DNA of 64,000 nucleotides from Clostridiales bacterium (GTDB lineage: Bacteria; Bacillota; Clostridia; Christensenellales; Borkfalkiaceae), in contig SVHG01000005.1 in assembly GCA_015055965.1 (NCBI GenBank), positions 30,910-94,909 of the forward strand, given 5' to 3'. The number at the start of each line of letters is the position of its first letter. The stretch's first letter is position 1. Below the pieces are notes generated by a model. It made no database searches. It saw nothing but the letters and a program-made list of their open reading frames with translations, and had not been told where the DNA came from. The position numbers and the translations under genes are program-made. Positions 9,688 to 17,334 of the stretch are shown here, piece by piece.

Positions 9688-10032
9688 CTATGCGTTAGTT
9701 TTCTTGCAAATGGAAACCAAAATTGCTATGATTTCCTTTATATCTTTTTCTATGCTGTTAAATTCTTCCTTTGTAAGATATTCCGTTCTATAGAGTAAGC
9801 GGATCCAATATTCGCTTTCGTTTGCTTCCTTTAATGCGATATTCATTTTGGCATTAAAATCGGCTTTGCTTTGTCCTTTTTGTGCCTCGGTTACGTTTGC
9901 ACCGATACTTGTGCCGCTTCGAAGAAGCTGTTTCGATAGGACAAATTCCTTTTTATTATCTGTTAAATGTTTATATAAATTTACGGTTCTCACAGCAAAT
10001 TCAAAGCTCTTTGTTTCAATTACGTTATCCAT
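9688..10032 (-). CDS. four-helix-bundle protein, 23S rRNA intervening-sequence (S23/IVP) family
   Basis: 114 residues from the ATG at 10032. I prefer this start to the ATG at 10038 because GAGGG lies nine bases upstream, against none for the other. The hallmark SGTSIGANVTEAQ and the YWIRLLYRTEYL segment fit the S23/IVP four-helix family (PF05635 type), whose pentameric members bind nucleic acid and which also includes the DGR accessory protein Avd. No reverse transcriptase or variable repeat is nearby, so an Avd role is not supported. It ends 14 bases before the adhesin start, and the adhesin ribosome site follows its stop. Its function is unknown. Confidence 0.85.
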   Translation of the reverse strand: MDNVIETKSFEFAVRTVNLYKHLTDNKKEFVLSKQLLRSGTSIGANVTEAQKGQSKADFNAKMNIALKEANESEYWIRLLYRTEYLTKEEFNSIEKDIKEIIAILVSICKKTNA

Positions 10033-10044
10033 TATCATCCCTCA

Positions 10045-10119
10045 ATTCTGCATTTTGCACTTTGCATTTTGCACTTTGCATTTTGCATTTGGATTACTGT
10101 GCCTTCGGCACAGTAATCC
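10045..10119. repeat. TGCATTTTGC repeat, right copy, plus perfect hairpin
   Basis: About 45 bases of alternating CATTTTGC and ACTTTGC lie just upstream of the four-helix-bundle gene. They abut a perfect inverted repeat at 10091-10119, GGATTACTGTGCC and its complement around TTC. That hairpin covers the last codons and stop of the next upstream gene. It has no T-run, so it is not a classical terminator. Confidence 0.7.
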
Positions 10120-12352
10120 ACTCTCCGTCAAACTCGGTAGTATCGGGATCCTGCGTGATCGTGAAGTACTTTTTGAATGTACCGTCGTAGTTGCCCATGA
10201 AGTTGATGACTACCTTTGCCTCTGTGTTAACGTAAACGTTGTCCTCGTAGGATACGGTATAATCTGCGCCTTCTGTCAAGGTGCGGCCGTCAACAACGAT
10301 GGAGATAACCTTGGGCTCCTTTACGTTGCCGTCGTACTGGTAGCTCGTCTGGTCAAGAGTTACGATTGGCTCGGTGACTTCCTTTGCTTGGATAGTAAAA
10401 TCTGCTCCCTCGAAGGAAATGGTGTAGTTGTCTGCGGACAGAGTGCCCAGAGTGATGGCATACGATCCCACATTCTCGCCTTCTTCACGACTCAGTGCGC
10501 CGGTCAGCGTATCACCACCAAGCAGACCTTCTGCCGTGTATGTCAGTGTGGGATTTTCATCGCCGTAGGACTTGATTTTCGCATCAGCCGTTACAGTCAA
10601 AGGTGCCTTAGCGATGTTAACGGACACGGTATCCTTTGCGCTGTCATTATGGTTTGCATCACCCTGAACGTAATACCAAACCGTGTAATCGCCTGCATTT
10701 GTGCCTTGGGGGATGCTTGTGGTATAACCGTCGTTCTCGGTCAAACTGTAAACCATCGTTCCAACATTCGTTTCACCTGCGTTGATGAGATACTGCGCTT
10801 CGCCACTGTAGGTCAGCGTATTGGGGGTAGGAGCTGCTGTGATGCTCGCTACTGCCTTAGCGATTTCTACAGTCACACTTGCTACTGCTGAATCGTTCAC
10901 GTTTTCGTTGCCCTGTACGCGGTAGTAAACGGTATAGGAACCTGCGTTTGTGCCTGTGGGAATGGTGGCTGTGAACTCGCCTTCCTCGGTCAAGCTGTAA
11001 AGCATCGTGCCAAAGTCTGTATAGACTGCGCTCACAAGCTCCTGTGCTTCGCCGTTATAGGTGAGCGTGTTTGCTGTGGGAGCAGTTACGTTGGGAGTTG
11101 CCATCGTAATCTCAAAATCAAGGCTTACGCTTACTTCGCCTACCGTAAGAGTCGCTTTGTATGTGCCAACGTTGATGATTTCGTTCTTGTCGTAGGTAAC
11201 GGTGTAATCTGCATCAATAGAACCGTCTACAACTGTTTCCTTTGCGTTGCCGTCATAAACCGTATTCACGGGAGCTTTGAGCGTGATGGTCTTGTTATGA
11301 CCACAGCCCTTATCACAAGACTCGGTGATGGTGTTTGCATCATCGTTTGCGGTGTAGATGTAGTTGTGGTCAAGAAGATTGCCATAGCCGTTTCCGCAGA
11401 TCGTACATACTTTCTGTGTCGCACAGGTTGCGGTGCCGCCCTCGTGGTTGCCTTCCACGATGTGTGCGGAAAGACCGTAGTTGTAGAGAGCTTTTGCGAG
11501 AGATTTCATTTCTTCGGATGTCTTTTCGCTGTTGATTACATCGTAGCAATAATCGTTTACGCTATATCCGAGCGTGAACAGACCCTCTGCCGAGAACTGC
11601 ATCTTTTTCGCAAAATCATACGCCGCAACCGCATCCGAGGTGAGCGTTTTGATCTCGCCGTCGTTGTAGCTTACTTTGATAAAGTTGGTCGCGCTGAAAT
11701 TTACTGTTGCTTCTTTAATGGAGTCAGCAACCGTTTCGTTCACAACGGGAGAACTCTTGGGGACGTCTACTTCAGTCTTGCCCTCGGATATAAAGTCTAC
11801 GTCCTTAGTAACAAGGGCATCGGTCTTGTAATCGCGATATACCTGAGCCGCCGCGCCGTATTCGAGGGTGTCAATGATGAGCTGCTTCATATTAGCGTCA
11901 TTCGTAATATTGTAGGCGTTGATTAGGTTTTCCTTAACGCTGTAACCCGTAAGCACTGCCTTTTCATGCCCCACCGGGCTGCCACCCACGAGAATCGTTA
12001 CGTTCATAAGATCGCCGAGGCACTGAGGATTGATGCCTTCAAAGGTGTAGATATACACCTTATCTTCAGTGGGATGCGGCTCGCACTCGGTAAGATACGT
12101 TAGCTTGCCGAGGAATTCAACCTCGACCGTTATGCTTTCAATGGGGCGATCTTCATTGTTTCTGACGTGGAATTTCATTGAGATATCGCCACCGAGGTTG
12201 ACCTGTTTGCCGACAAATTCTGCGACAGGGGTGTTCGTTTCTGTTCCTATTTCCTCTGCACTTGCCGTGATCGACAGACCTGCAAGAAGCGTTACGATCA
12301 TCATCAGAGAGATGACCAGAACGAGGAGCTTGTTTGTTTGCTTTGTTTTCAT
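10094..12352 (-). CDS. secreted multidomain protein with MBG/YDG-type repeats
   Basis: 752 residues with a clear signal peptide (about 1-32, ending ITASA). The N-terminal half holds the two-piece module shared with the giant adhesin: GGDISMKFHV, EGINPQCLGD, IIDTLEYGAAAQVY, then LAKALYNYGLSAHIV. A CATQKVCTICGNGYG Cys segment follows. The C-terminal half has tandem beta domains of the MBG/YDG type (for example LTYNGEAQELVSAVYTD, then LGTLSADNYTISFEGADFTI) that probably act as stalk or spacer domains. No wall-sorting signal is visible. AAGGAGG precedes the ATG. It lies 23 bases after the 157-residue anchor gene. A surface or extracellular role is inferred from architecture only. Confidence 0.75.
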   Translation of the reverse strand: MKTKQTNKLLVLVISLMMIVTLLAGLSITASAEEIGTETNTPVAEFVGKQVNLGGDISMKFHVRNNEDRPIESITVEVEFLGKLTYLTECEPHPTEDKVYIYTFEGINPQCLGDLMNVTILVGGSPVGHEKAVLTGYSVKENLINAYNITNDANMKQLIIDTLEYGAAAQVYRDYKTDALVTKDVDFISEGKTEVDVPKSSPVVNETVADSIKEATVNFSATNFIKVSYNDGEIKTLTSDAVAAYDFAKKMQFSAEGLFTLGYSVNDYCYDVINSEKTSEEMKSLAKALYNYGLSAHIVEGNHEGGTATCATQKVCTICGNGYGNLLDHNYIYTANDDANTITESCDKGCGHNKTITLKAPVNTVYDGNAKETVVDGSIDADYTVTYDKNEIINVGTYKATLTVGEVSVSLDFEITMATPNVTAPTANTLTYNGEAQELVSAVYTDFGTMLYSLTEEGEFTATIPTGTNAGSYTVYYRVQGNENVNDSAVASVTVEIAKAVASITAAPTPNTLTYSGEAQYLINAGETNVGTMVYSLTENDGYTTSIPQGTNAGDYTVWYYVQGDANHNDSAKDTVSVNIAKAPLTVTADAKIKSYGDENPTLTYTAEGLLGGDTLTGALSREEGENVGSYAITLGTLSADNYTISFEGADFTIQAKEVTEPIVTLDQTSYQYDGNVKEPKVISIVVDGRTLTEGADYTVSYEDNVYVNTEAKVVINFMGNYDGTFKKYFTITQDPDTTEFDGEWITVPKAQ

Positions 12353-12375
12353 TTAAGTTCCTCCTTGGAATTGTG

Positions 12376-12849
12376 TTAGTTGTTTGTATCGATCGGCAAG
12401 TCAATGCCGGGGTTTGTATCTTCGGGGGGATTGCCAACGGTTACTTGACAGCCTGCGTTGTCGCAAAGGTAGTCGTGGTCAGCGTCATTATGAGCATCCT
12501 TCGCTGCAACCGCCACTTGACCGCATACGGTGCATTTTTGCTCTGTTGTGCAATTACCGTCATCCCTGGCAGGCGTGTGTCCCAGAGGCTCGCCCTCGGT
12601 CGCTCCGCAGGTCTTACAGGTTTTTGGTGTATCACAGTCGGCATCAGCAAAGTCGTGAGTGACCGTTCTTTCCTCACCACACTCGTTACAAACTGCATCA
12701 CAAGCGTTATCGTATGTATGCTCACACCTACTATTTACAACTGCAATAGGTATTACTACGCTTGCAACTATTACTACCGCTATCACGCAACATAACGCTA
12801 TTAACTTTTGCTTGCCTAACTTTTCTAATAAAAGGTTAATGATCTTCAT
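12376..12849 (-). CDS. membrane-anchored Cys-x-x-Cys repeat protein
   Basis: 157 residues. One N-terminal membrane segment (about 17-38) is followed by an extracytoplasmic part with repeated paired cysteines: CDAVCNECGEE, CKTCGATEGEPLGH, CTVCGQ. The same CGATEGE.LGH phrase recurs in other large proteins of this window, so this is a short member of the family. The acidic Pro/Thr tail looks like a linker. AGGAG lies before the ATG. It is the first gene of the four-gene surface operon. Metal binding by the cysteines is possible but unproven. Confidence 0.7.
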   Translation of the reverse strand: MKIINLLLEKLGKQKLIALCCVIAVVIVASVVIPIAVVNSRCEHTYDNACDAVCNECGEERTVTHDFADADCDTPKTCKTCGATEGEPLGHTPARDDGNCTTEQKCTVCGQVAVAAKDAHNDADHDYLCDNAGCQVTVGNPPEDTNPGIDLPIDTNN

Positions 12850-12900
12850 TTATTAATCTCCTAAATTTAATCCATCTTATGTTTTTTACCATACAAAAAT

Positions 12901-12924
12901 GCCGATAACCGCTTTATAGCGCGA
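12901..12924 (-). repeat. GCGCGATTAAC-family element
   Basis: Reverse-strand GCGCTATAAAGCGGTTATCGGC, a diverged copy of the interspersed element CTATAGCGCGATTAACGGC, between the surface operon and the TetR gene. Confidence 0.5.
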
Positions 12925-12940
12925 CTTTTGCTTTTTCTTT

Positions 12941-13657
12941 TTATTTCCACGTTTTTACTTTGGTGTTTTTTAACACCTCTTCTAAAGCGTGCTCGTTAGT
13001 TTGAATTACGTAATCTTTAAATCTTTGGTACACGTTGTTACCAATAGACCTGTAATCCATTGAAAGCACCTTTTTAATCTTCACGCTCCTTATTTCTTGG
13101 GGAACGCCAAAGTATAACATTATTGCGTTCAGCCCACCTTCTATTCTGCGTTCAAGATCCACAAAATGCTGTGTTTTCATTAGGGTTGCGTATTCTATAC
13201 CGGAAATTATAATCTCTGCTTCGGTAAATCTTTCATTATCCCAATCGTTAGTGTAATCCTTAAAAACACGCTTTATCTTTTCTACGTCGTTCGCGCGAAT
13301 TAAATCTAAGGTTAAAGTATGAGTGTACGCTGCAATAAAGAAGTCTTGCATGGCGGGCATCTCTTCCCCAATAGAAACCAAGGTGCTAAGCTCTAACAGG
13401 TAAGCAAGCAAGGAGCTTTTGCCTTCGTCGGTTGCATTTTCCATCTCTTGCCACTGAAAATCTATCATCATTTTAACAAGAACTGCTAAAATATCTTCCT
13501 TGGTAGGAAAGTAAAAGGTTAAATTACCCTTGCTAATTTCCGCTTTTTTACAAATTTCCGTTGACGTGGTTTTAGAAAAGCCCTTTTCAAAGAATAATTC
13601 TAACGCCGTTTTTATAATGTATGCTTTGGTTGGCGTCGGCTTTCTGTTTCTTGCCAT
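12941..13657 (-). CDS. TetR/AcrR family transcriptional regulator
   Basis: 238 residues. The N-terminal HTH is clear (AYIIKTALELFFEKGFSKTTSTEICKKA, then GNLTFYFPTKEDIL), followed by an unrecognised all-helical ligand domain. Two tandem near-palindromic sites overlap its own promoter, so autoregulation is likely. No partner transporter is adjacent; the upstream gene is a CrtO-like membrane protein on the same strand, and the surface operon lies downstream. Confidence 0.88.
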   Translation of the reverse strand: MARNRKPTPTKAYIIKTALELFFEKGFSKTTSTEICKKAEISKGNLTFYFPTKEDILAVLVKMMIDFQWQEMENATDEGKSSLLAYLLELSTLVSIGEEMPAMQDFFIAAYTHTLTLDLIRANDVEKIKRVFKDYTNDWDNERFTEAEIIISGIEYATLMKTQHFVDLERRIEGGLNAIMLYFGVPQEIRSVKIKKVLSMDYRSIGNNVYQRFKDYVIQTNEHALEEVLKNTKVKTWK

Positions 13658-13690
13658 TTTTTACCCCCTTGCGTTTTAAAATTCTATTCA

Positions 13691-13747
13691 AGTACGCTTA
13701 CTATTTAGTACGCGTACTATTATAGCATAACTTTTTATATTTTGCAA
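13691..13747 (-). promoter_or_regulatory. TetR gene promoter with two operators
   Basis: Reverse-strand promoter TTGCAA (13742-13747), 17-base spacer, TATAAT (13719-13724). The perfect palindrome TAGTACGCGTACTA (13706-13719) begins at the -10 box. A near copy, AGTACGCTTACTA (13691-13703), lies 16 bases further on. Two tandem repressor sites at the start point fit negative autoregulation. Confidence 0.75.
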
Positions 13748-13810
13748 TACTTTTTTAAAAAATTTTTAAATTTTTATTTTTACGCTAAAAAGGCTTAATA
13801 AATGGGATAT

Positions 13811-13840
13811 AAAAAAATAAGGGTAACTAGCGTTACCCTT
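13811..13840 (-). terminator. rho-independent terminator (distal)
   Basis: Reverse strand: AAGGGTAACGCTAGTTACCCTT stem-loop followed by ATTTTTTTAT. It is the second of two terminators downstream of the CrtO-like gene. Confidence 0.7.
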
Positions 13841-13947
13841 GTAGTGGATAGACTTAATTGTCTGGTCGAAAATACCCGACTCTCACTTTCATTACTATAT
13901 AGAAAGTTTATAAATAAGTCTACAAAACAAGTTGAAATATATAATTA

Positions 13948-13983
13948 TAAAAAAGAGTGGTAAAAGCTTCTTTCCTTTACCAC
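13948..13983 (-). terminator. rho-independent terminator (proximal)
   Basis: Reverse strand: GTGGTAAAGG, loop, TTTTACCAC, then TCTTTTTT. It ends the CrtO-like gene. The 100 bases between the two terminators hold only a 12-codon frame with no ribosome site, which I do not call. Confidence 0.75.
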
Positions 13984-14056
13984 ACTTGAAACAATTATTT
14001 AATTATTTCTTAACTTTTTAATTACGCTACTGCGCTATTATTTTTTTTATTCCGAT

Positions 14057-14599
14057 TTATTTACCTTTTTTTTCTCTAACTAACGTTTTAATAAGTCTTG
14101 GTCTGTTATAGCGTTGAAGTATTACGAATAGGCAATCGACTAGCGCTGCTAAAATAGAGGTTAGAATAAATGCAACCGCCCCGCCTAAAAAAGGTATTAA
14201 GGTTATGGGCAGTAAACTTAACACCGTAATTATCTCGTGCACTATTTCTGCCTGACAGGTTGCGCCTATTATTTCCGCAACGTTTTTTTGAGTTATATCA
14301 AAAGCTTCCGGACTATAGGTGGGAAGGTGTTTTTTCCATTTGCGCACGCGTAACAGCTTGTAAAGCTTTTTTTCAAACCTTTTTTCTTTAAACCAAAAGC
14401 TATTATGGTTGGCTTTGTTTTTCATAATAGAATTTACTATATAACCAACGGCAAGGCGCATTACAAAGTGATAAAGGGTAATCCCTAAAGTAATTGTAAC
14501 GCCTTCTAAAGCGCCGTTTTTTGTTATAATAAAAAGGGGTAAGGATACAAAAAAGGCAACGCACAAAAGCGCGGTTATTAAAATCATTTTCTTTTTCAA
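14057..14599 (-). CDS. CrtO-like (glycosyl-4,4'-diaponeurosporenoate acyltransferase family) membrane protein
   Basis: 180 residues with hydrophobic segments near 5-25, 30-55 and two near 120-160. The phrases RKWKKHLP, a Cys-x-AE-x-x-H segment (CQAEIVHEI) and the terminal QRYNRPRL match the CrtO acyltransferase family as I remember it, but no carotenoid gene is nearby, so the substrate is unknown. The start appears to be TTG at 14599 with GGGGA seven bases upstream; the in-frame ATG at 14587 has no ribosome site. Confidence 0.55.
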   Translation of the reverse strand: MKKKMILITALLCVAFFVSLPLFIITKNGALEGVTITLGITLYHFVMRLAVGYIVNSIMKNKANHNSFWFKEKRFEKKLYKLLRVRKWKKHLPTYSPEAFDITQKNVAEIIGATCQAEIVHEIITVLSLLPITLIPFLGGAVAFILTSILAALVDCLFVILQRYNRPRLIKTLVREKKGK

Positions 14600-14737
14600 C
14601 TATCTATCCCCTATTTTATTTATTTGCTAAATTATATCATACCGCTGTAAATAAATCAAGGCATACCCTGCTTTTTCATAACGATATTTTTTTCACGCGA
14701 TATAACGCTTTCCGTATGGACTTGAACTCCTGTACCA

Positions 14738-14812
14738 AATCACGCCGCAGGCGTGCATATCATCAAAAGGAAGTTTTGTATATCACCAAGGCGAAAGCCT
14801 TGTATATCATCA
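14738..14812. repeat. mini-hairpin array 1
   Basis: Three small hairpins (CACGCC-GCA-GGCGTG, AAAAGGAAGTTTT, AAGGCGAAAGCCTT) separated by near-constant TATATCA[TC]CA spacers. It lies in the 275-base gap between the CrtO-like and AraC genes, which otherwise shows nothing. Confidence 0.75.
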
Positions 14813-14874
14813 TTAATTATTATGGCATGTCATTCAGAAAAACAAAAGGTAAAATGAAAGTTACATAACACAAG

Positions 14875-15738
14875 TCAATCACCTTTCTCCCTTTTCTTCC
14901 TGTATTCTGTAGGCGTCATGCCTGTATACTTTCTGAACAATCTGCTGAAATAAAGCGCATTTTCATAACCCACTTCGTTTGAAATTTCGGAAATATTTTT
15001 GGCTGAATTCTCAAGATATCCTTTTGCCATAGCAATTCTCAATGAAATAATGTATTGCATCGGTGATATTTTCATAATGCTTTTGAAGTTATGAATAAAC
15101 CAGTTCACGCTCATCAAATGTTCTACGGCATACTGCTCAATAGAAATCTGCTTGTTATAGTTATCCTTAAAATAATGCGCGGCTCTTTCAATATCGTTAA
15201 TGGTGTCATTTTTTGTTTCTCGACCTTCTTTGATATAACGATTGATTGTAATTAGGATATGATGCATATAGAGACTAATCATATCTTCATAGTTTACTCG
15301 CTGCAATTGAAGTTCCCGTATCATCTGATTGTAGATCCAAGGGTAATCGGGAGAGACTCCGGTATAAAATACATTTTCATCATGTGGTAGCTCGTAGCGT
15401 TCAAGATATTCTTCAACCTTCCATCCGGTAAAATGTACCCAGTAAACCTCGGTTTTATCAACAGCATAGTAATAGTATACCTGCGGTTCACCAGGACGAA
15501 ACAAAATCATATTGCCTTTGGTAACAATGGTTGGTTCTTTGCTTCCTTTGAAATAGAAATAACCTTTTCCCGCCGCAATATATAACAACTGATAATCGTT
15601 TCTTCCTTCCGGATGAGGCGTTTCGATTTCGGGAGTCGTGTGGAGTCGGTAATATCCGCAGTTGTTTATTCGGAGCGGTACCGTCAGATCTTCTAAGTTG
15701 GGATTTTCTTCGTCAACATACGCTACATTTATATACAT
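14875..15738 (-). CDS. AraC family regulator of the lactose/galactoside operon
   Basis: 287 residues from the ATG at 15738, chosen because AAAAGGAGC lies just upstream; the longer frame to 15795 would run into the promoter. An N-terminal cupin-like sugar-sensing domain (about 30-140, with GKGYFYFKG and LFRPGEPQVYYY) is followed by the two-HTH AraC DNA-binding domain (about 190-285, ending LFRKYTGMTPTEYRKKR). It is divergent from the symporter and beta-galactosidase genes and probably activates them on binding a galactoside (inferred from position). Confidence 0.85.
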   Translation of the reverse strand: MYINVAYVDEENPNLEDLTVPLRINNCGYYRLHTTPEIETPHPEGRNDYQLLYIAAGKGYFYFKGSKEPTIVTKGNMILFRPGEPQVYYYYAVDKTEVYWVHFTGWKVEEYLERYELPHDENVFYTGVSPDYPWIYNQMIRELQLQRVNYEDMISLYMHHILITINRYIKEGRETKNDTINDIERAAHYFKDNYNKQISIEQYAVEHLMSVNWFIHNFKSIMKISPMQYIISLRIAMAKGYLENSAKNISEISNEVGYENALYFSRLFRKYTGMTPTEYRKKREKGD

Positions 15739-15777
15739 ATCAAAGCTCCTTTTACGCGTGATTGTGATTATGTTCAT

Positions 15778-15807
15778 ATTATACCACAAAAACATTGACT
15801 ATGTCAA
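15778..15807 (-). promoter_or_regulatory. promoter of the AraC gene
   Basis: Reverse strand TTGACA (15802-15807), 18-base spacer, TATAAT (15778-15783). The palindrome TTGACTATGTCAA (15795-15807) overlaps the -35 box and could be an operator. Confidence 0.75.
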
Positions 15808-15851
15808 CCTCAACAAAGTGATTTTGTGCATATATTGATTAATTCTATTTA

Positions 15852-15880
15852 TTGAAATGCGACGGAAAATCGTGTATAAT
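15852..15880 (+). promoter_or_regulatory. promoter of the sugar operon
   Basis: TTGAAA (15852-15857), 17-base spacer, TATAAT (15875-15880), 54 bases before the symporter gene and back to back with the regulator promoter. Confidence 0.75.
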
Positions 15881-15934
15881 ATAAACACAAGCATGATGCG
15901 ATTCCCCAAATTTTAAGAAAAAAAGGAGTTTATT

Positions 15935-17323
15935 ATGGAACAAAAAAAGTATTTAAAATGGTATCACAAAGTCGGATATGGATCCGGAGACGTAGCTGGA
16001 AACTGCGTATACGCGCTGCTTACAGCATTCATGATGATCTATCTGACCGACACTGTCGGACTCAGTATGGGCATCGTAAGTACCTTGATCGCTGTCTCAA
16101 AGATTTTTGACGGTGTATCAGACTTTTTCTTTGGAAGAATGATCGACAAGACGCATACGAAGATGGGTAAGGCGCGTCCTTGGATGCTTTGGCCCTATAT
16201 CGGTTGCTCCGTTTGCCTCGTAGCTTGTTTCGCAATACCGTTAAGCTGGGGTGACACCGCACAGTACATTTTCTTCTTTATCGCATACACTCTTCTTAAC
16301 GCAGTTTTCTTTACCTCAAACAATATCGCATACGCTTCTCTTACCGCACTCATAACCAAGAACACCAATGAGAGAGTGCAGCTTGGAACATTCCGTTTTA
16401 TCTTTGCATTCGGAACGAAGATCTTTATTGAGGCAATCACTGTATTCGCAGTAACTTGGCTCGGCGGTGGCGCAATGGGTTGGAGAAACATTGCAATCAT
16501 CTACGCTGTTATAGGTCTTATCGTTAATACCATTTCCGTATTCTCCGTTAAGGAGCTTCCCGAGGCTGACGAGGGAATGGAAGAGGAGAGAGAGGAGGAG
16601 CACAAGCTCACCTTCCTTCAGTCCTTCAAGCTTCTACTTAAGAACAAGTACTACGTTGTAATTTGCCTTACCTATATTCTTACTCAGCTTTACGCATCTG
16701 TTATCGGTATGGGAACATACTACACAAAGTATATCCTTGGCGATGAAACACTGTTCAGTGATATCTCACTTGCAATCAATATTACGATGGTCCTAGCTCT
16801 GATCGCTCTCCCGTTCGTTATCAAGAAGATGCGCGGCATGTATAAGTTGAATATGATCGGCTATATTATCGCAGCCGCCGGCAGAGTTGGTGTAATGGTT
16901 GCCGGCTATGCAGGAAACGTTCCGCTGATGCTTGTCTTTACGGCAGTATCGACTATCGGTATCGCACCTCTCCAGGGTGATATGAACGCTCTTATCGCAT
17001 CTTGCTCCGAGTATACAACGCTTACCACAGGTCACCGTATTGACGGTATGATGTTCTCTTGCTCCTCGCTTGGAATCAAGATCGGTGGCGCTTTCGGTAC
17101 AGCTCTTTGCGGTTGGCTTCTAGATTCCACGGGGTTCGTAGAAAACACCACCCAAAACGCAGCAACCATCGGAATGCTTCACTTCCTCTATCTGTGGGCG
17201 CCTATCATTATTTGCGGCGCAGTATTCCTCTTAATCTCGCTTCTCAAGGTTGAGAAAGCAAACGAAAAACTTCTCGAGGCAAGAGAAGACAAGTCTGTAC
17301 CGGACGTATACGGTAATGTATAA
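15935..17323 (+). CDS. GPH-family sugar:cation symporter (MelB-like MFS)
   Basis: 462 residues with about 12 membrane segments. The N-terminal phrase GYGSGDVAGN, then DGVSDFFFGRMIDKT and GKARPWMLWPY are hallmarks of the glycoside-pentoside-hexuronide symporter family. It probably imports a beta-galactoside with Na+ or H+, given that the next gene, 11 bases on, is a beta-galactosidase. AAAGGAG precedes the ATG. Base composition is richer in G+C than the surrounding housekeeping genes. Confidence 0.88.
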   Translation: MEQKKYLKWYHKVGYGSGDVAGNCVYALLTAFMMIYLTDTVGLSMGIVSTLIAVSKIFDGVSDFFFGRMIDKTHTKMGKARPWMLWPYIGCSVCLVACFAIPLSWGDTAQYIFFFIAYTLLNAVFFTSNNIAYASLTALITKNTNERVQLGTFRFIFAFGTKIFIEAITVFAVTWLGGGAMGWRNIAIIYAVIGLIVNTISVFSVKELPEADEGMEEEREEEHKLTFLQSFKLLLKNKYYVVICLTYILTQLYASVIGMGTYYTKYILGDETLFSDISLAINITMVLALIALPFVIKKMRGMYKLNMIGYIIAAAGRVGVMVAGYAGNVPLMLVFTAVSTIGIAPLQGDMNALIASCSEYTTLTTGHRIDGMMFSCSSLGIKIGGAFGTALCGWLLDSTGFVENTTQNAATIGMLHFLYLWAPIIICGAVFLLISLLKVEKANEKLLEAREDKSVPDVYGNV

Positions 17324-17334
17324 GGAGAAATTAA

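Noticed and set aside
9605..10119. Diversity-generating retroelement, prompted by the Avd-like four-helix protein
   Set aside because: No reverse transcriptase and no template/variable repeat pair is present in the window.
13840..13950. A 12-codon frame MKVRVGYFRPDN between two terminators
   Set aside because: No ribosome site and too short to support.
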